This document shows, one piece after another, positions 51,299 through 59,812 of a stretch of DNA of 64,000 nucleotides (positions are counted from its first letter, which is position 1; the number at the start of each line of letters is the position of its first letter). Under the pieces are notes generated by a model. It ran no database searches, was not told the DNA's origin, and was given only the letters and a program-made list of their open reading frames with translations. The translations under genes and the position numbers were made by a program. Source of the stretch: Actinomycetes bacterium (GTDB lineage: Bacteria; Actinomycetota; Acidimicrobiia; Acidimicrobiales; RAAP-2). The DNA is taken from contig JAJZUS010000003.1 in the NCBI GenBank assembly GCA_021848365.1, positions 1 to 64,000 on the forward strand, given 5' to 3'.

Positions 51299-51304
51299 GT
51301 GTGG

Positions 51305-51310
51305 AGCGTA
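51305..51310 (-). promoter_or_regulatory. -10 box TACGCT, 6 nt before the DUF255 gene GTG (leaderless-type)
   Basis: Minus strand TACGCT-ccacac-GTG. Confidence 0.45.
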
Positions 51311-51385
51311 CCGACCCCGCCGCCCGGAGCGGAGGGCGGGGCTCGGTACCATCGGCTCGGACACGATGGACGACGGGAGCGGTCA

Positions 51386-52357
51386 GTGACGAATCCAATC
51401 CGCTGGGGGATCATCAGCACGGGCCGAATCGCCCAGACCTTCGCCGACGATCTGCGGCGAATCGACGAAGGCGCGGCGGTTGCCGTCGGGTCGCGGGACC
51501 GGGAGCGTGCCCGGGAGTTCGCCGAGCGCTACGGGATCCCCCACTACTACGACTCCTACGAGGAGCTGGTCGCCGATCCTGACGTGGAAGCCGTCTACGT
51601 CGCGACCCCTCACCCGATGCACCGTCGCGACGCGCTCCTCGCACTCGGGCAGAAGAAGCACGTGCTGGTCGAGAAGGCCTTCACGATGAACGCCGCGGAG
51701 GCGCGCGAGGTGGTCAGTGCGGCGCGGGGGGCGGACCGCTTCCTCATGGAGGCGATGTGGACCCGATTCCTGCCCCACGTCGTCGAGATCCGGCGCCTCC
51801 TCTCTGACGGGGCGATCGGACCCCTCGTCGCCCTGCACGCGGATCACGGGAAATGGTTCGCGAAGGACCCAACGCATCGGCTGTTCGCCCCCGAGCTCGG
51901 CGGAGGCGCCCTGCTCGATCTCGGCGTCTATCCGGTCTCGTTCGCGTCGATGGTGCTGGGCGCGCCCCGGCGCGTCGAGGCGCTCGTCGACCCGGCCTTC
52001 ACGGGAGTGGACGGGCAGACATCGATGCTGTTCGGCTACGAGAGTGGGGCGCACGCCGTCCTCACGTGTACGTCGCGGGCGCGTAGCGCGTCACGGGCCA
52101 GCATCATCGGTGAAGACGGCCGCATCGAGATCGAGGGCGACTTCTACGCGCCGACGGCGTTCTCGCTGGTGAGTCGCTCGGGGGCGACGTCGCGTGTCGA
52201 GATCCCGGTGGAGGGCCGCGGCCTCCAGTTCCAGGCCGTCGAAGTCCACGACTGCGTGAGGTCCGGACGGCACGAAAGTTCGATCATGCCGCTCGACGAG
52301 ACGGTCGAGATCATGGCGACGATGGACGCGGTACTGGAGCGGCTCACGCGAGGGTGA
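51386..52357 (+). CDS. Gfo/Idh/MocA family oxidoreductase
   Basis: IRWGIISTGRIAQTFADDL, VLVEKAFTMN, GGGALLDLGVYPVSFA. Confidence 0.95.
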   Translation: MTNPIRWGIISTGRIAQTFADDLRRIDEGAAVAVGSRDRERAREFAERYGIPHYYDSYEELVADPDVEAVYVATPHPMHRRDALLALGQKKHVLVEKAFTMNAAEAREVVSAARGADRFLMEAMWTRFLPHVVEIRRLLSDGAIGPLVALHADHGKWFAKDPTHRLFAPELGGGALLDLGVYPVSFASMVLGAPRRVEALVDPAFTGVDGQTSMLFGYESGAHAVLTCTSRARSASRASIIGEDGRIEIEGDFYAPTAFSLVSRSGATSRVEIPVEGRGLQFQAVEVHDCVRSGRHESSIMPLDETVEIMATMDAVLERLTRG

Positions 52358-52367
52358 GTCGATCCCT

Positions 52368-52473
52368 CGGGGGTGCTGCGGCGTCGCGCGACGGGGGTGC
52401 TAAGTTGCCCGATTGGGCATCCGTTCACCGGATGTTCACCTTGCAGTAAGCACAAAAGGGCGACTCTGTCGCC
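52368..52473 (+). promoter_or_regulatory. Dense repeat/operator region upstream of sugar ABC operon
   Basis: CGGGGGTGCT direct repeats (52368, 52392), palindrome CGTCGCGCGACG (52382-52393), GTTCACC x2 at 11-bp spacing (52423, 52434), hairpin GGCGAC-TCT-GTCGCC (52459-52473). Confidence 0.55.
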
Positions 52474-52494
52474 ACCTAAATGGTTGGGGAGAAT

Positions 52495-53724
52495 ATGAGA
52501 ATCAAGACAGCGCGTAGCCTCGCGTCTGCCGTCATGGTGGGCAGCCTCGCGGTTGCCATGATGCCGGTGATGAGCTCGGCAGCGACACCGACCGTCTCGG
52601 ACAGTACGTTCAACTCGAATTTCTCGACGATGACGTACCTCCGGGCGATCGCGGCCAAGGGCAAGGGGAAGATTGCCGTCATCCTGCCGGACACCGTGTC
52701 GTCGACGCGGTACACGGAGTTTGACGCGCCGTACCTGAAGAAGGCCTTCCTCAAGGCCGGCGTTCCGGCGAGCCAGTTCATCATCCAGAACGCCCAGGGC
52801 AGCACCAGCACGCAGCTGACCGACGCCCAGGCGGACATCACCAACGGCGCGAAGGTGCTGCTGGTGGACCCGCTCGACTCGACGACGGGTGCCGCCATCG
52901 AGAAGTACGCGAAGGCGCGTGGTGTGAAGGTCATCGACTACGACCGCCTGACGCTGGGTGGGTCGCGGGCCTACTACGTGAGCTTCAACAACGTGTCGGT
53001 GGGAACGCTGATCGGTAAGGGCCTGCTCTCGTGCATCACGGCCTGGAAGGTGAAGAAGCCGGTGGTTTACGTGATGAAGGGCTCGCCGACCGACAACAAC
53101 GCGACGCTGTTCGCTCAGGGCTACGACGCGGTGCTGAACGCCCACGGCTACAACACCAAGTCCGGCTCGGCCAACACGATCCTGGAGAACACCGGTACCT
53201 GGACGCCCTCGGTCGCCCAGACGGACTTCCAGGGTGCCTACGCCGCTCACCCGAACATCAACGCGGTCGTGACGCCGAACGACGAGAACGCCGCGCCGAT
53301 CATCAGCTACCTGCAGAGCAAGGGTCTCAAGCCGCGCACGATCCCGTTCACGGGTCAGGACGCGACGCTCACCGGCTTCCAGAACATCATCTCCGGCTAC
53401 CAGTGCGGAACCGTGTACAAGCCGATCTGGCTCGAGGCGCAGGCCGCCGCGGCCCTCGCCGTGTACCTGCGCGCCGGCATGACGCCCCCGTCGGGCCTGG
53501 CGAACGGCTACACGACCGACTCCATGGCGACCAGCCCGGCCCTGCGCAACGTGCGCTCGGTGCTGCTGCAGGCTACCTGGGTCACCCCGAACCTGATCGA
53601 GCGCACGGTCATCAAGGACCACGTGATCACCGCGTCGCAGCTGTGCACCAAGACAGCTCCGACGGTGGCGGGAACGACGGTTCCGACCTACGCCCAGGAC
53701 TGCAAGACCTACGGCATCAAGTAG
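52495..53724 (+). CDS. Sugar ABC transporter substrate-binding protein (xylose/ribose type)
   Basis: Signal peptide; periplasmic-binding-protein features; first gene of SBP-NBD-permease set. Confidence 0.9.
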   Translation: MRIKTARSLASAVMVGSLAVAMMPVMSSAATPTVSDSTFNSNFSTMTYLRAIAAKGKGKIAVILPDTVSSTRYTEFDAPYLKKAFLKAGVPASQFIIQNAQGSTSTQLTDAQADITNGAKVLLVDPLDSTTGAAIEKYAKARGVKVIDYDRLTLGGSRAYYVSFNNVSVGTLIGKGLLSCITAWKVKKPVVYVMKGSPTDNNATLFAQGYDAVLNAHGYNTKSGSANTILENTGTWTPSVAQTDFQGAYAAHPNINAVVTPNDENAAPIISYLQSKGLKPRTIPFTGQDATLTGFQNIISGYQCGTVYKPIWLEAQAAAALAVYLRAGMTPPSGLANGYTTDSMATSPALRNVRSVLLQATWVTPNLIERTVIKDHVITASQLCTKTAPTVAGTTVPTYAQDCKTYGIK

Positions 53725-53737
53725 TTAGGTAGATCTG

Positions 53738-54559
53738 ATGACGACCCCCGGACCGACGAACGGACCGTCGACGCGTCCCGGACCGGCGACGGCCGCCGGT
53801 CCGGGGGTCGACTCATCATCCCTGCTCAGCCTGCGCGGAATCAGTAAGCACTTCGGGGCCGTCGAGGCCCTGAAGCACGTGGACCTCGACGTCCCGGCCG
53901 GTCAGGTCACCGCCCTGATCGGTGACAACGGAGCCGGCAAGTCGACCCTCATCAAGGCGATCGCCGGCATCTACGAACCCTCCGGAGGCGAGATCTTCTG
54001 GGAGGGCCGTAAGGTCTCGATCCACACCCCCCGGGCAGCCGAGGAGTTGGGGATTGCCACCGTGTACCAGGACCTCGCCCTCTGCGACAACCTGGACATC
54101 GTCGAGAACATGTTCCTCGGCCACGAGAAGACCCGTACCGGAGTGCTCGACGAGATCGCGATGGAGCTGCGAACCAAGGAGGTCCTCGCGGACCTGTCCG
54201 TCTCGACGGTGAGTTCGGTGCGACAGCTGGTGGGGTCCCTCTCCGGTGGGCAGCGTCAAGCGATCGCCGTCGCTCGCGCGGTCATGCACGAGTCGAAACT
54301 CGTGATCATGGACGAGCCCACCGCGGCGCTCGGTGTGTCCCAGACGGCCCAGGTCCTCGACCTCATCAAGCGCCTGGCGGCCCGCGGCATCGCGGTGATC
54401 GTGATCTCGCACAACCTCACCGACGTGTTCGCCGTCGCCGACCGAATCGCCGTGATGTACCTCGGGAATCTGGTCAGCAGCGGACCCGTGGTCAACTACG
54501 ACCCGGCGAGCGCCGTCGACCTTATCACGACCGGCGAGAGCTCTCGCACGGCCGCGTGA
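53738..54559 (+). CDS. Sugar ABC transporter ATP-binding protein (single NBD)
   Basis: GDNGAGKSTLIKAIAGIY, SLSGGQRQAIAVARAVM, DEPTAALGVSQT. Confidence 0.94.
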   Translation: MTTPGPTNGPSTRPGPATAAGPGVDSSSLLSLRGISKHFGAVEALKHVDLDVPAGQVTALIGDNGAGKSTLIKAIAGIYEPSGGEIFWEGRKVSIHTPRAAEELGIATVYQDLALCDNLDIVENMFLGHEKTRTGVLDEIAMELRTKEVLADLSVSTVSSVRQLVGSLSGGQRQAIAVARAVMHESKLVIMDEPTAALGVSQTAQVLDLIKRLAARGIAVIVISHNLTDVFAVADRIAVMYLGNLVSSGPVVNYDPASAVDLITTGESSRTAA

Positions 54560-54595
54560 CGGCTCCGGCCCCTTCAATTCAAAGGATTCGCAATA

Positions 54596-55834
54596 GTGTC
54601 TGACGCCGGCTCGACCCCAGCGGCCACCTCCGACGGCCGCACCTCGGCGATGGGGCAGTTCCGTCGCCTGCGCCAAGGCGACCTCGGGCTGGTCCCCGTG
54701 CTCATCGGCCTCCTGGTGCTGGTGGTCTACTTCCAGGTCCGCAACACGGTCTTCCTGTCCGCGGGCAACCTCACGAACCTCTTCATCCAGGCGACGATCT
54801 TCATCCTCCTCGCCATGGCCGAGACCTGGCTCCTCCTGCTCGGCGAGATCGACCTCTCGGTGGGATACGTCTCCGCGCTCGGCGCGACCTTCGCCGTGAT
54901 CCTGCTCGACCAGCAGTTCCACTGGCCCTGGTACGCCGCCATCCTCGTCGCGATCGCGACGACGACCGCCATCGGGACCCTGCAGGGATTCCTGATCATC
55001 AAGCTCCGACTTCCCTCGTTCATCGTCACCCTGGCGGGCCTGCTCGGGTGGGAGGGGGTCCTCATCTTCTCGATCGACCGCCAGGGAACGGGCGGCACGA
55101 TCCCGGTGCAGGAGAAGGTCCTCTACGACCTGGTGAACGCCAACCTGTCGCCCCTCGCGACCTGGATCTTCCTCATGGCCTCGATCGCCATCTTCTGCTG
55201 GATCATCATCCGCCACGACCAGTCTCGTCGCTCGAGTGGACTCGACTCGGTGTCGACGTGGATCACCTGGGCCAAGGTGGCCGCGCTGGTCATCTCGGGC
55301 ATCGTCCTCGTGTTGATCTTCAACACCAACCGGGGCAGTTTCACCGTGCTGCACGGGATGCCGTACGCCATCCCCGTGGACATCGTCATGCTGGCGGGGG
55401 CTAGCTTCATCCTCACCCGCACGAAGGCCGGCCGCTACATCTACGCGATCGGTGGCAACGCCGAAGCGGCACGCCGAGCCGGTATCAACGTGGACCGGTA
55501 CCGCCTGCTCGCCTTCATCCTCACCGGGGTGACCGCCGGTGTGGCGGGACTGCTGTACGCGTCGCGGCTGGGGGGCATCTCGGACGGCGTGGACGGGGGA
55601 AACCTGGTCCTGCTCGCCGTCGCCTCGGCCGTCATCGGCGGGACGAGCCTGTTCGGGGGGCGCGGCAAGATGGTGAACGCCGTCATCGGTGGTCTCGTCA
55701 TCGCGACGATCTACAACGGGATGGCCCTCATCGACATGAGTGCGGCGACGCAGTTCATCGCTACCGCTATCGTCCTCGTCGTCGCCGTCACGATGGACTC
55801 CCTGGCCCGGCGCGGCAGCACCGTCACTCGCTGA
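54596..55834 (+). CDS. Sugar ABC transporter permease (XylH/RbsC type)
   Basis: GEIDLSVGYVSALGA, YAIGGNAEAARRAGINVDRYR, GGTSLFGGRG. Confidence 0.94.
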   Translation: MSDAGSTPAATSDGRTSAMGQFRRLRQGDLGLVPVLIGLLVLVVYFQVRNTVFLSAGNLTNLFIQATIFILLAMAETWLLLLGEIDLSVGYVSALGATFAVILLDQQFHWPWYAAILVAIATTTAIGTLQGFLIIKLRLPSFIVTLAGLLGWEGVLIFSIDRQGTGGTIPVQEKVLYDLVNANLSPLATWIFLMASIAIFCWIIIRHDQSRRSSGLDSVSTWITWAKVAALVISGIVLVLIFNTNRGSFTVLHGMPYAIPVDIVMLAGASFILTRTKAGRYIYAIGGNAEAARRAGINVDRYRLLAFILTGVTAGVAGLLYASRLGGISDGVDGGNLVLLAVASAVIGGTSLFGGRGKMVNAVIGGLVIATIYNGMALIDMSAATQFIATAIVLVVAVTMDSLARRGSTVTR

Positions 55835-55908
55835 GCGATCACTGGTCTCGTCACCCGCCCGAGGCGGTCCATCCGTTCTGCGCGCGGCGCGCGGGAGGAG
55901 CGACCCGT

Positions 55909-57018
55909 TCAGTGGAGATACGGCAGGTCGGCCCGGCGGATCTTCCCGCTGTCCGTGCGGGGGATAGCCGCGACGTAGCGGATCTCCTTGGGCTTCGCCC
56001 ACGGGCCGATCGCCTCGGCGGCGACCGTGACGAGGCTGTCATCGACCCGTCGCCCATCGGTGACCACGAGCGCGACCAACCGGTCACCCCACTCGTCGTC
56101 GGGAACCGCCGTGACGGCCACGTCCCGGACGCCCCCCACGGAAGCGAGGACGGCTTCAAGGTCGTCGGGCCAGACCTTCTCGCCCCCCGTGTTGATCACG
56201 TAGGCCCGTCGACCACTCACGTGGAGTCGACCGTCAACGATCTCGGCGGCGTCACCGGTCGGGAACCAGTCGTCTCGACCATCGGGGCCGGTCGCCGAGG
56301 GGCGGGGACGATCCCGGTAGGAGCGGAACAGGGTCGGAGAGCGGACGAGGAGCTCGCCGTCGCTCGTGGAGATCTCGACCTCGGGCAACGGCCGACCGTC
56401 GTACACGACGCCCGAGCCCGTCTCGGTCATTCCCCAGGTCGTGACGACGTTCGCTGGTCGGTCGGTCGGTGGACGGGCTCCACCGAGGAGGACGGTCCGA
56501 AAACCGGAGAGGTCGTAGCGGCTCAGGTGCGCGCGGACGACCGCGACGTGGGTCGCGCCCCGCTCGAGCGCGAGGTCGAAGCGGTCGCTCGGGGCCCACA
56601 CCAGGCTGGCGTCATCCAGGACCGCGCGGAGGATGACGGCGAGTCCCCCGATATGGACCGCGGGCAGGCAGGGGAACCAAGCGGGCGGACGGTCGTCGCG
56701 CAGCGTCGCCTGGGTGAGTCGGGCGCTCGCTCGCAGGGCGTCCCACGTGATCTCCGCCGCCTTGGGGGCGCCGCTCGAACCGGAGGTGAGGACGACCGCC
56801 CCCACCTCGTCGTCGACCGTCCCTCCGTCCGAGAGCCGGTGTCGTCCGTCCGCGTCCCACACTTCGGTGACGCCGAGCACGTCGAGGGCTGCGCGACGGG
56901 CCCGGGGACTCCACCGAGAATCGACCACGGTCACCGCGTCACCTTCGCTAGCGCAGGCTCGAACGGCGTCTTCCAGCCGGGGCCCGAGCGGAAGATCGAG
57001 TGCCACGAGGGAGGCCAC
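55909..57018 (-). CDS. menE: o-Succinylbenzoate--CoA ligase-like AMP-binding enzyme
   Basis: VLTSGSSGAPKAAEI, WGMTETGSG, DSGKIRRADLPYLH; linked to menB/A/H/D. Confidence 0.85.
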   Translation of the reverse strand: MASLVALDLPLGPRLEDAVRACASEGDAVTVVDSRWSPRARRAALDVLGVTEVWDADGRHRLSDGGTVDDEVGAVVLTSGSSGAPKAAEITWDALRASARLTQATLRDDRPPAWFPCLPAVHIGGLAVILRAVLDDASLVWAPSDRFDLALERGATHVAVVRAHLSRYDLSGFRTVLLGGARPPTDRPANVVTTWGMTETGSGVVYDGRPLPEVEISTSDGELLVRSPTLFRSYRDRPRPSATGPDGRDDWFPTGDAAEIVDGRLHVSGRRAYVINTGGEKVWPDDLEAVLASVGGVRDVAVTAVPDDEWGDRLVALVVTDGRRVDDSLVTVAAEAIGPWAKPKEIRYVAAIPRTDSGKIRRADLPYLH

Positions 57019-57024
57019 GGTGCG

Positions 57025-57030
57025 ATGCTA
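57025..57030 (-). promoter_or_regulatory. -10 box TAGCAT, 6 nt before the menE GTG (leaderless-type)
   Basis: Minus strand TAGCAT-cgcacc-GTG. Confidence 0.5.
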
Positions 57031-57083
57031 GGGGTCGGCGAGAGGGGGACGGCGCCGGGGAGGCACCGCCGGACGCGCGGCCC

Positions 57084-57305
57084 GTGACGCGTGAGGCGCG
57101 CTACACCGAGTACCTGTTGGGTTCGGTACACGGCGAGACGGGGGCCGAGCTCCACCTGCTGGACGAGGATCCGCTGGAGCGCGAGAACCGCGGTCCGGAC
57201 CCGGCGCTACGCGCCCTGCGCGGTGAGCTCCATCAGCGACGGCGGGACCACGAGTGGCGACGGGCCGACCGGGCGACACCGGGCACTTTGGTCGCGCCCG
57301 TCTAG
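57084..57305 (+). CDS. Small hypothetical protein
   Basis: GTG start, 73 aa, charged; fills menE-menB gap. Confidence 0.5.
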   Translation: MTREARYTEYLLGSVHGETGAELHLLDEDPLERENRGPDPALRALRGELHQRRRDHEWRRADRATPGTLVAPV

Positions 57306-57314
57306 GGGGGCCGG

Positions 57315-57320
57315 TAGCGT
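57315..57320 (+). promoter_or_regulatory. -10 box TAGCGT, 6 nt before the menB ATG (leaderless-type)
   Basis: TAGCGT-agtccc-ATG. Confidence 0.5.
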
Positions 57321-57326
57321 AGTCCC

Positions 57327-58220
57327 ATGACCGAGACCGTTATTCAGGGACCCCCCGTCGACTCCGTGGATCGATTCCGCACGATCGATCTGCCCTCGTG
57401 GCAGCGGTCGGGCAGCTACCAGGACATCATCTACGAAGTTGCGGAGGGCATCGCTCGGATCACCATCAACCGCCCCGAGCGGCGTAACGCCTTTCGCCCG
57501 CAGACCCTCTTCGAGCTCTCCCGAGCGTTCGAGGCGGCGCGGGACGACACTTCCGTGGGCGTGATCGTCCTGACCGGAGCGGGACCCGACGCCTTCTGCT
57601 CCGGCGGGGACCAGAAGATTCGGGGCAACGACGGCTACATCGGCGACGACGAGGTGGCCCAGCAGGGCATCGGGCGGCTTAACGTGCTGGATCTGCAGAT
57701 CCAGATCCGACGGCTCCCGAAGCCGGTGATCGCTCAGGTGGCCGGGTACGCCATCGGGGGAGGGCACATCCTTCACCTCGTCTGCGACCTCACCATCGCG
57801 GCCGACAACGCTCGATTCGGCCAGACCGGCCCGAAGGTCGGTTCGTTCGACGGCGGTTACGGGTCGTCACTGCTGGCGCGCACCATCGGACTCAAGCGGG
57901 CCAAGGAAGTCTGGTTCCTGTGTCGGCAGTACGACGCTGCTACGGCCTACGACTGGGGCCTCGTGAACGCGGTCGTCCCCCTCACGGACCTCGAGCGCGA
58001 AACGGTGGCGTGGTGCCGACAGATCCTGACGCTGTCGCCCCTGGCCCTCCGAATGCTGAAGGCCGGCTTCAACGCGGCCGACGACGGTCTCGCCGGGGTG
58101 CAACAACTCGCGGGTGACGCCACCATGCTCTTCTACATGTCCGAGGAGGGCCAGGAGGGGCGCAACGCCTTCGTCGAGCACCGCGCCCCCGACTTCTCGC
58201 GCTTCCCCAAGCGACCGTGA
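57327..58220 (+). CDS. menB: 1,4-Dihydroxy-2-naphthoyl-CoA synthase
   Basis: [68 protein letters not shown]. Confidence 0.96.
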   Translation: MTETVIQGPPVDSVDRFRTIDLPSWQRSGSYQDIIYEVAEGIARITINRPERRNAFRPQTLFELSRAFEAARDDTSVGVIVLTGAGPDAFCSGGDQKIRGNDGYIGDDEVAQQGIGRLNVLDLQIQIRRLPKPVIAQVAGYAIGGGHILHLVCDLTIAADNARFGQTGPKVGSFDGGYGSSLLARTIGLKRAKEVWFLCRQYDAATAYDWGLVNAVVPLTDLERETVAWCRQILTLSPLALRMLKAGFNAADDGLAGVQQLAGDATMLFYMSEEGQEGRNAFVEHRAPDFSRFPKRP

Positions 58221-59077
58221 CGCCCGGTCCCGTCGCCCGCTGGGTGCAGGCGGCGAGACCGCGGACCCTACCGGCCGCCGTCGTCCCGGTGGTCACGGGC
58301 GCGGCGCTCGTCCGTCCCGCGAGCATCGCCTGGCTCAACTCGATACTCGCCGCGATCGTGGCTCTGGCACTCCAGGTCGGGACCAATTACGCGAACGACT
58401 ATTCGGACGGCGTCCGGGGGACCGACGCCCAGCGCGTTGGCCCCTTTCGCCTGACGGCCTCCGGACTCGTCTCCCCGGCCCGCGTGCGGGCGGCGGCCGC
58501 GATGGCCTTCGGCATCGCGGCCCTCAGCGGACTCCTCCTCGCCGCTCGGACGTCGTGGTGGCTCGTCGCCTTGGGGGCGACGGCCATTCTCGCGGGCTAC
58601 CTGTACACCGGGGGACCCAAGCCCTACGGGTACCTGGGCCTGGGCGAGGTCTTCGTCCTCGCGTACTTCGGATTCCTCGCGACGGTTGGCACCGTCTACG
58701 CGCAGGGCCACGGATTCGGGGCGCACGCCTGGTGGTTGGGTCTGGCGACGGGCTCTATGGCGGTGGCCCTTCTCGAAGCCAACAACCTGCGCGACGTGGC
58801 CGGCGATCGCGCCTCGGGCAAGCGAACCCTGGCCGCTCGACTCGGTCGGCGCCGGGCCGCGTGGCTCTACGTGGTGGCGGTCCTCGGAGTGGTCGTCGGT
58901 GTCGTGGGGGCGGGGGAGCCCCTCGCGGCCGTCCTCGCGGCGATCGCGTACGCACCGGGCGTCCGAACGGCGTTCTCGCCACGCGAGGGGCGGGATCTGC
59001 TGCCCCTGCTTCTCTACTCCTCGAGGGTCCAGCTGGGTCTTGGCGCCCTACTCGTCGTCGTCTTCGTCTTGCGCTAG
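58217..59077 (+). CDS. menA: 1,4-Dihydroxy-2-naphthoate polyprenyltransferase
   Basis: [36 protein letters not shown]. Confidence 0.95.
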   Translation: MTPGPVARWVQAARPRTLPAAVVPVVTGAALVRPASIAWLNSILAAIVALALQVGTNYANDYSDGVRGTDAQRVGPFRLTASGLVSPARVRAAAAMAFGIAALSGLLLAARTSWWLVALGATAILAGYLYTGGPKPYGYLGLGEVFVLAYFGFLATVGTVYAQGHGFGAHAWWLGLATGSMAVALLEANNLRDVAGDRASGKRTLAARLGRRRAAWLYVVAVLGVVVGVVGAGEPLAAVLAAIAYAPGVRTAFSPREGRDLLPLLLYSSRVQLGLGALLVVVFVLR

Positions 59078-59812
59078 GAAGCCCTCGACGAGGCGAGCGG
59101 TGGCCCCGGGCTGCTCGAGGTGGGCGGCGTGTCCGGCGTCGGGGACGACGTCGGATCGTCCGTTGGCCACGGACTCGCCGATGGCCCGGGCCTCGAGGGA
59201 GAACTTCGCGTCACGCTGTCCGGCGAGGGCGAGGGTGGGGGCACGCACCTCGGCGAGGCGATCGCCTATCCACTGCTGGGTTCCGGTGCCCGCGTCGCGC
59301 AGCGATCGGGCGAGGCCGTCGGCGTCGCGACTGCGAGACGCCCGCTCGAGGGGGTCGGTCGGTAGGCCGGCGAAGAGAGGTTGGGCCAGCCACTCCGTGA
59401 GGAACGCCTCGACGCCGATGCGACCCACACGCTGGGCCAGCGCGTGGTCCCGTTCGCGCCGGGTGCGTCGTTCGATCGGATCGGAGATGCCCCGCGTCGC
59501 ACCGAGCACGACGAGGCGGCGCACCGTCTGCGGGTGGGCGAGGGCCACGTGGAGTGCCACGCGCCCCCCCATGGAGTAGCCCCCGAGGTCGACGGGCTCC
59601 TCGACGGCACCAGCGACCAGGTCGGCGATCTCGACGAGGGAGCCCCCCAGGGCGGCGGCTTCACCGTGTCCGGGCAGGTCCAGGGTCAGGATCGTCCGGC
59701 GTTCTGCCAGAATGGACCGGAAACGGGCGGCGGATGAGCGGGTCTGGGTAAAGCCGTGCAGCCACAGCAGTGGCGGGCCCTCCCCGATGCGGTCCACGCG
59801 AAGGAGTGACAT
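59048..59812 (-). CDS. menH: Alpha/beta hydrolase, MenH-like (SHCHC synthase candidate)
   Basis: WLHGFTQT, LDLPGHGEA, GYSMGGRVALHVAL; next to menD. Confidence 0.88.
   Translation of the reverse strand: MSLLRVDRIGEGPPLLWLHGFTQTRSSAARFRSILAERRTILTLDLPGHGEAAALGGSLVEIADLVAGAVEEPVDLGGYSMGGRVALHVALAHPQTVRRLVVLGATRGISDPIERRTRRERDHALAQRVGRIGVEAFLTEWLAQPLFAGLPTDPLERASRSRDADGLARSLRDAGTGTQQWIGDRLAEVRAPTLALAGQRDAKFSLEARAIGESVANGRSDVVPDAGHAAHLEQPGATARLVEGFLAQDEDDDE

Noticed and set aside
53816-56002. 728-aa minus-strand ORF over the sugar ABC genes
   Set aside because: Low-complexity H/D/R/E-rich composition typical of a GC-rich antisense frame; sense genes are well supported.
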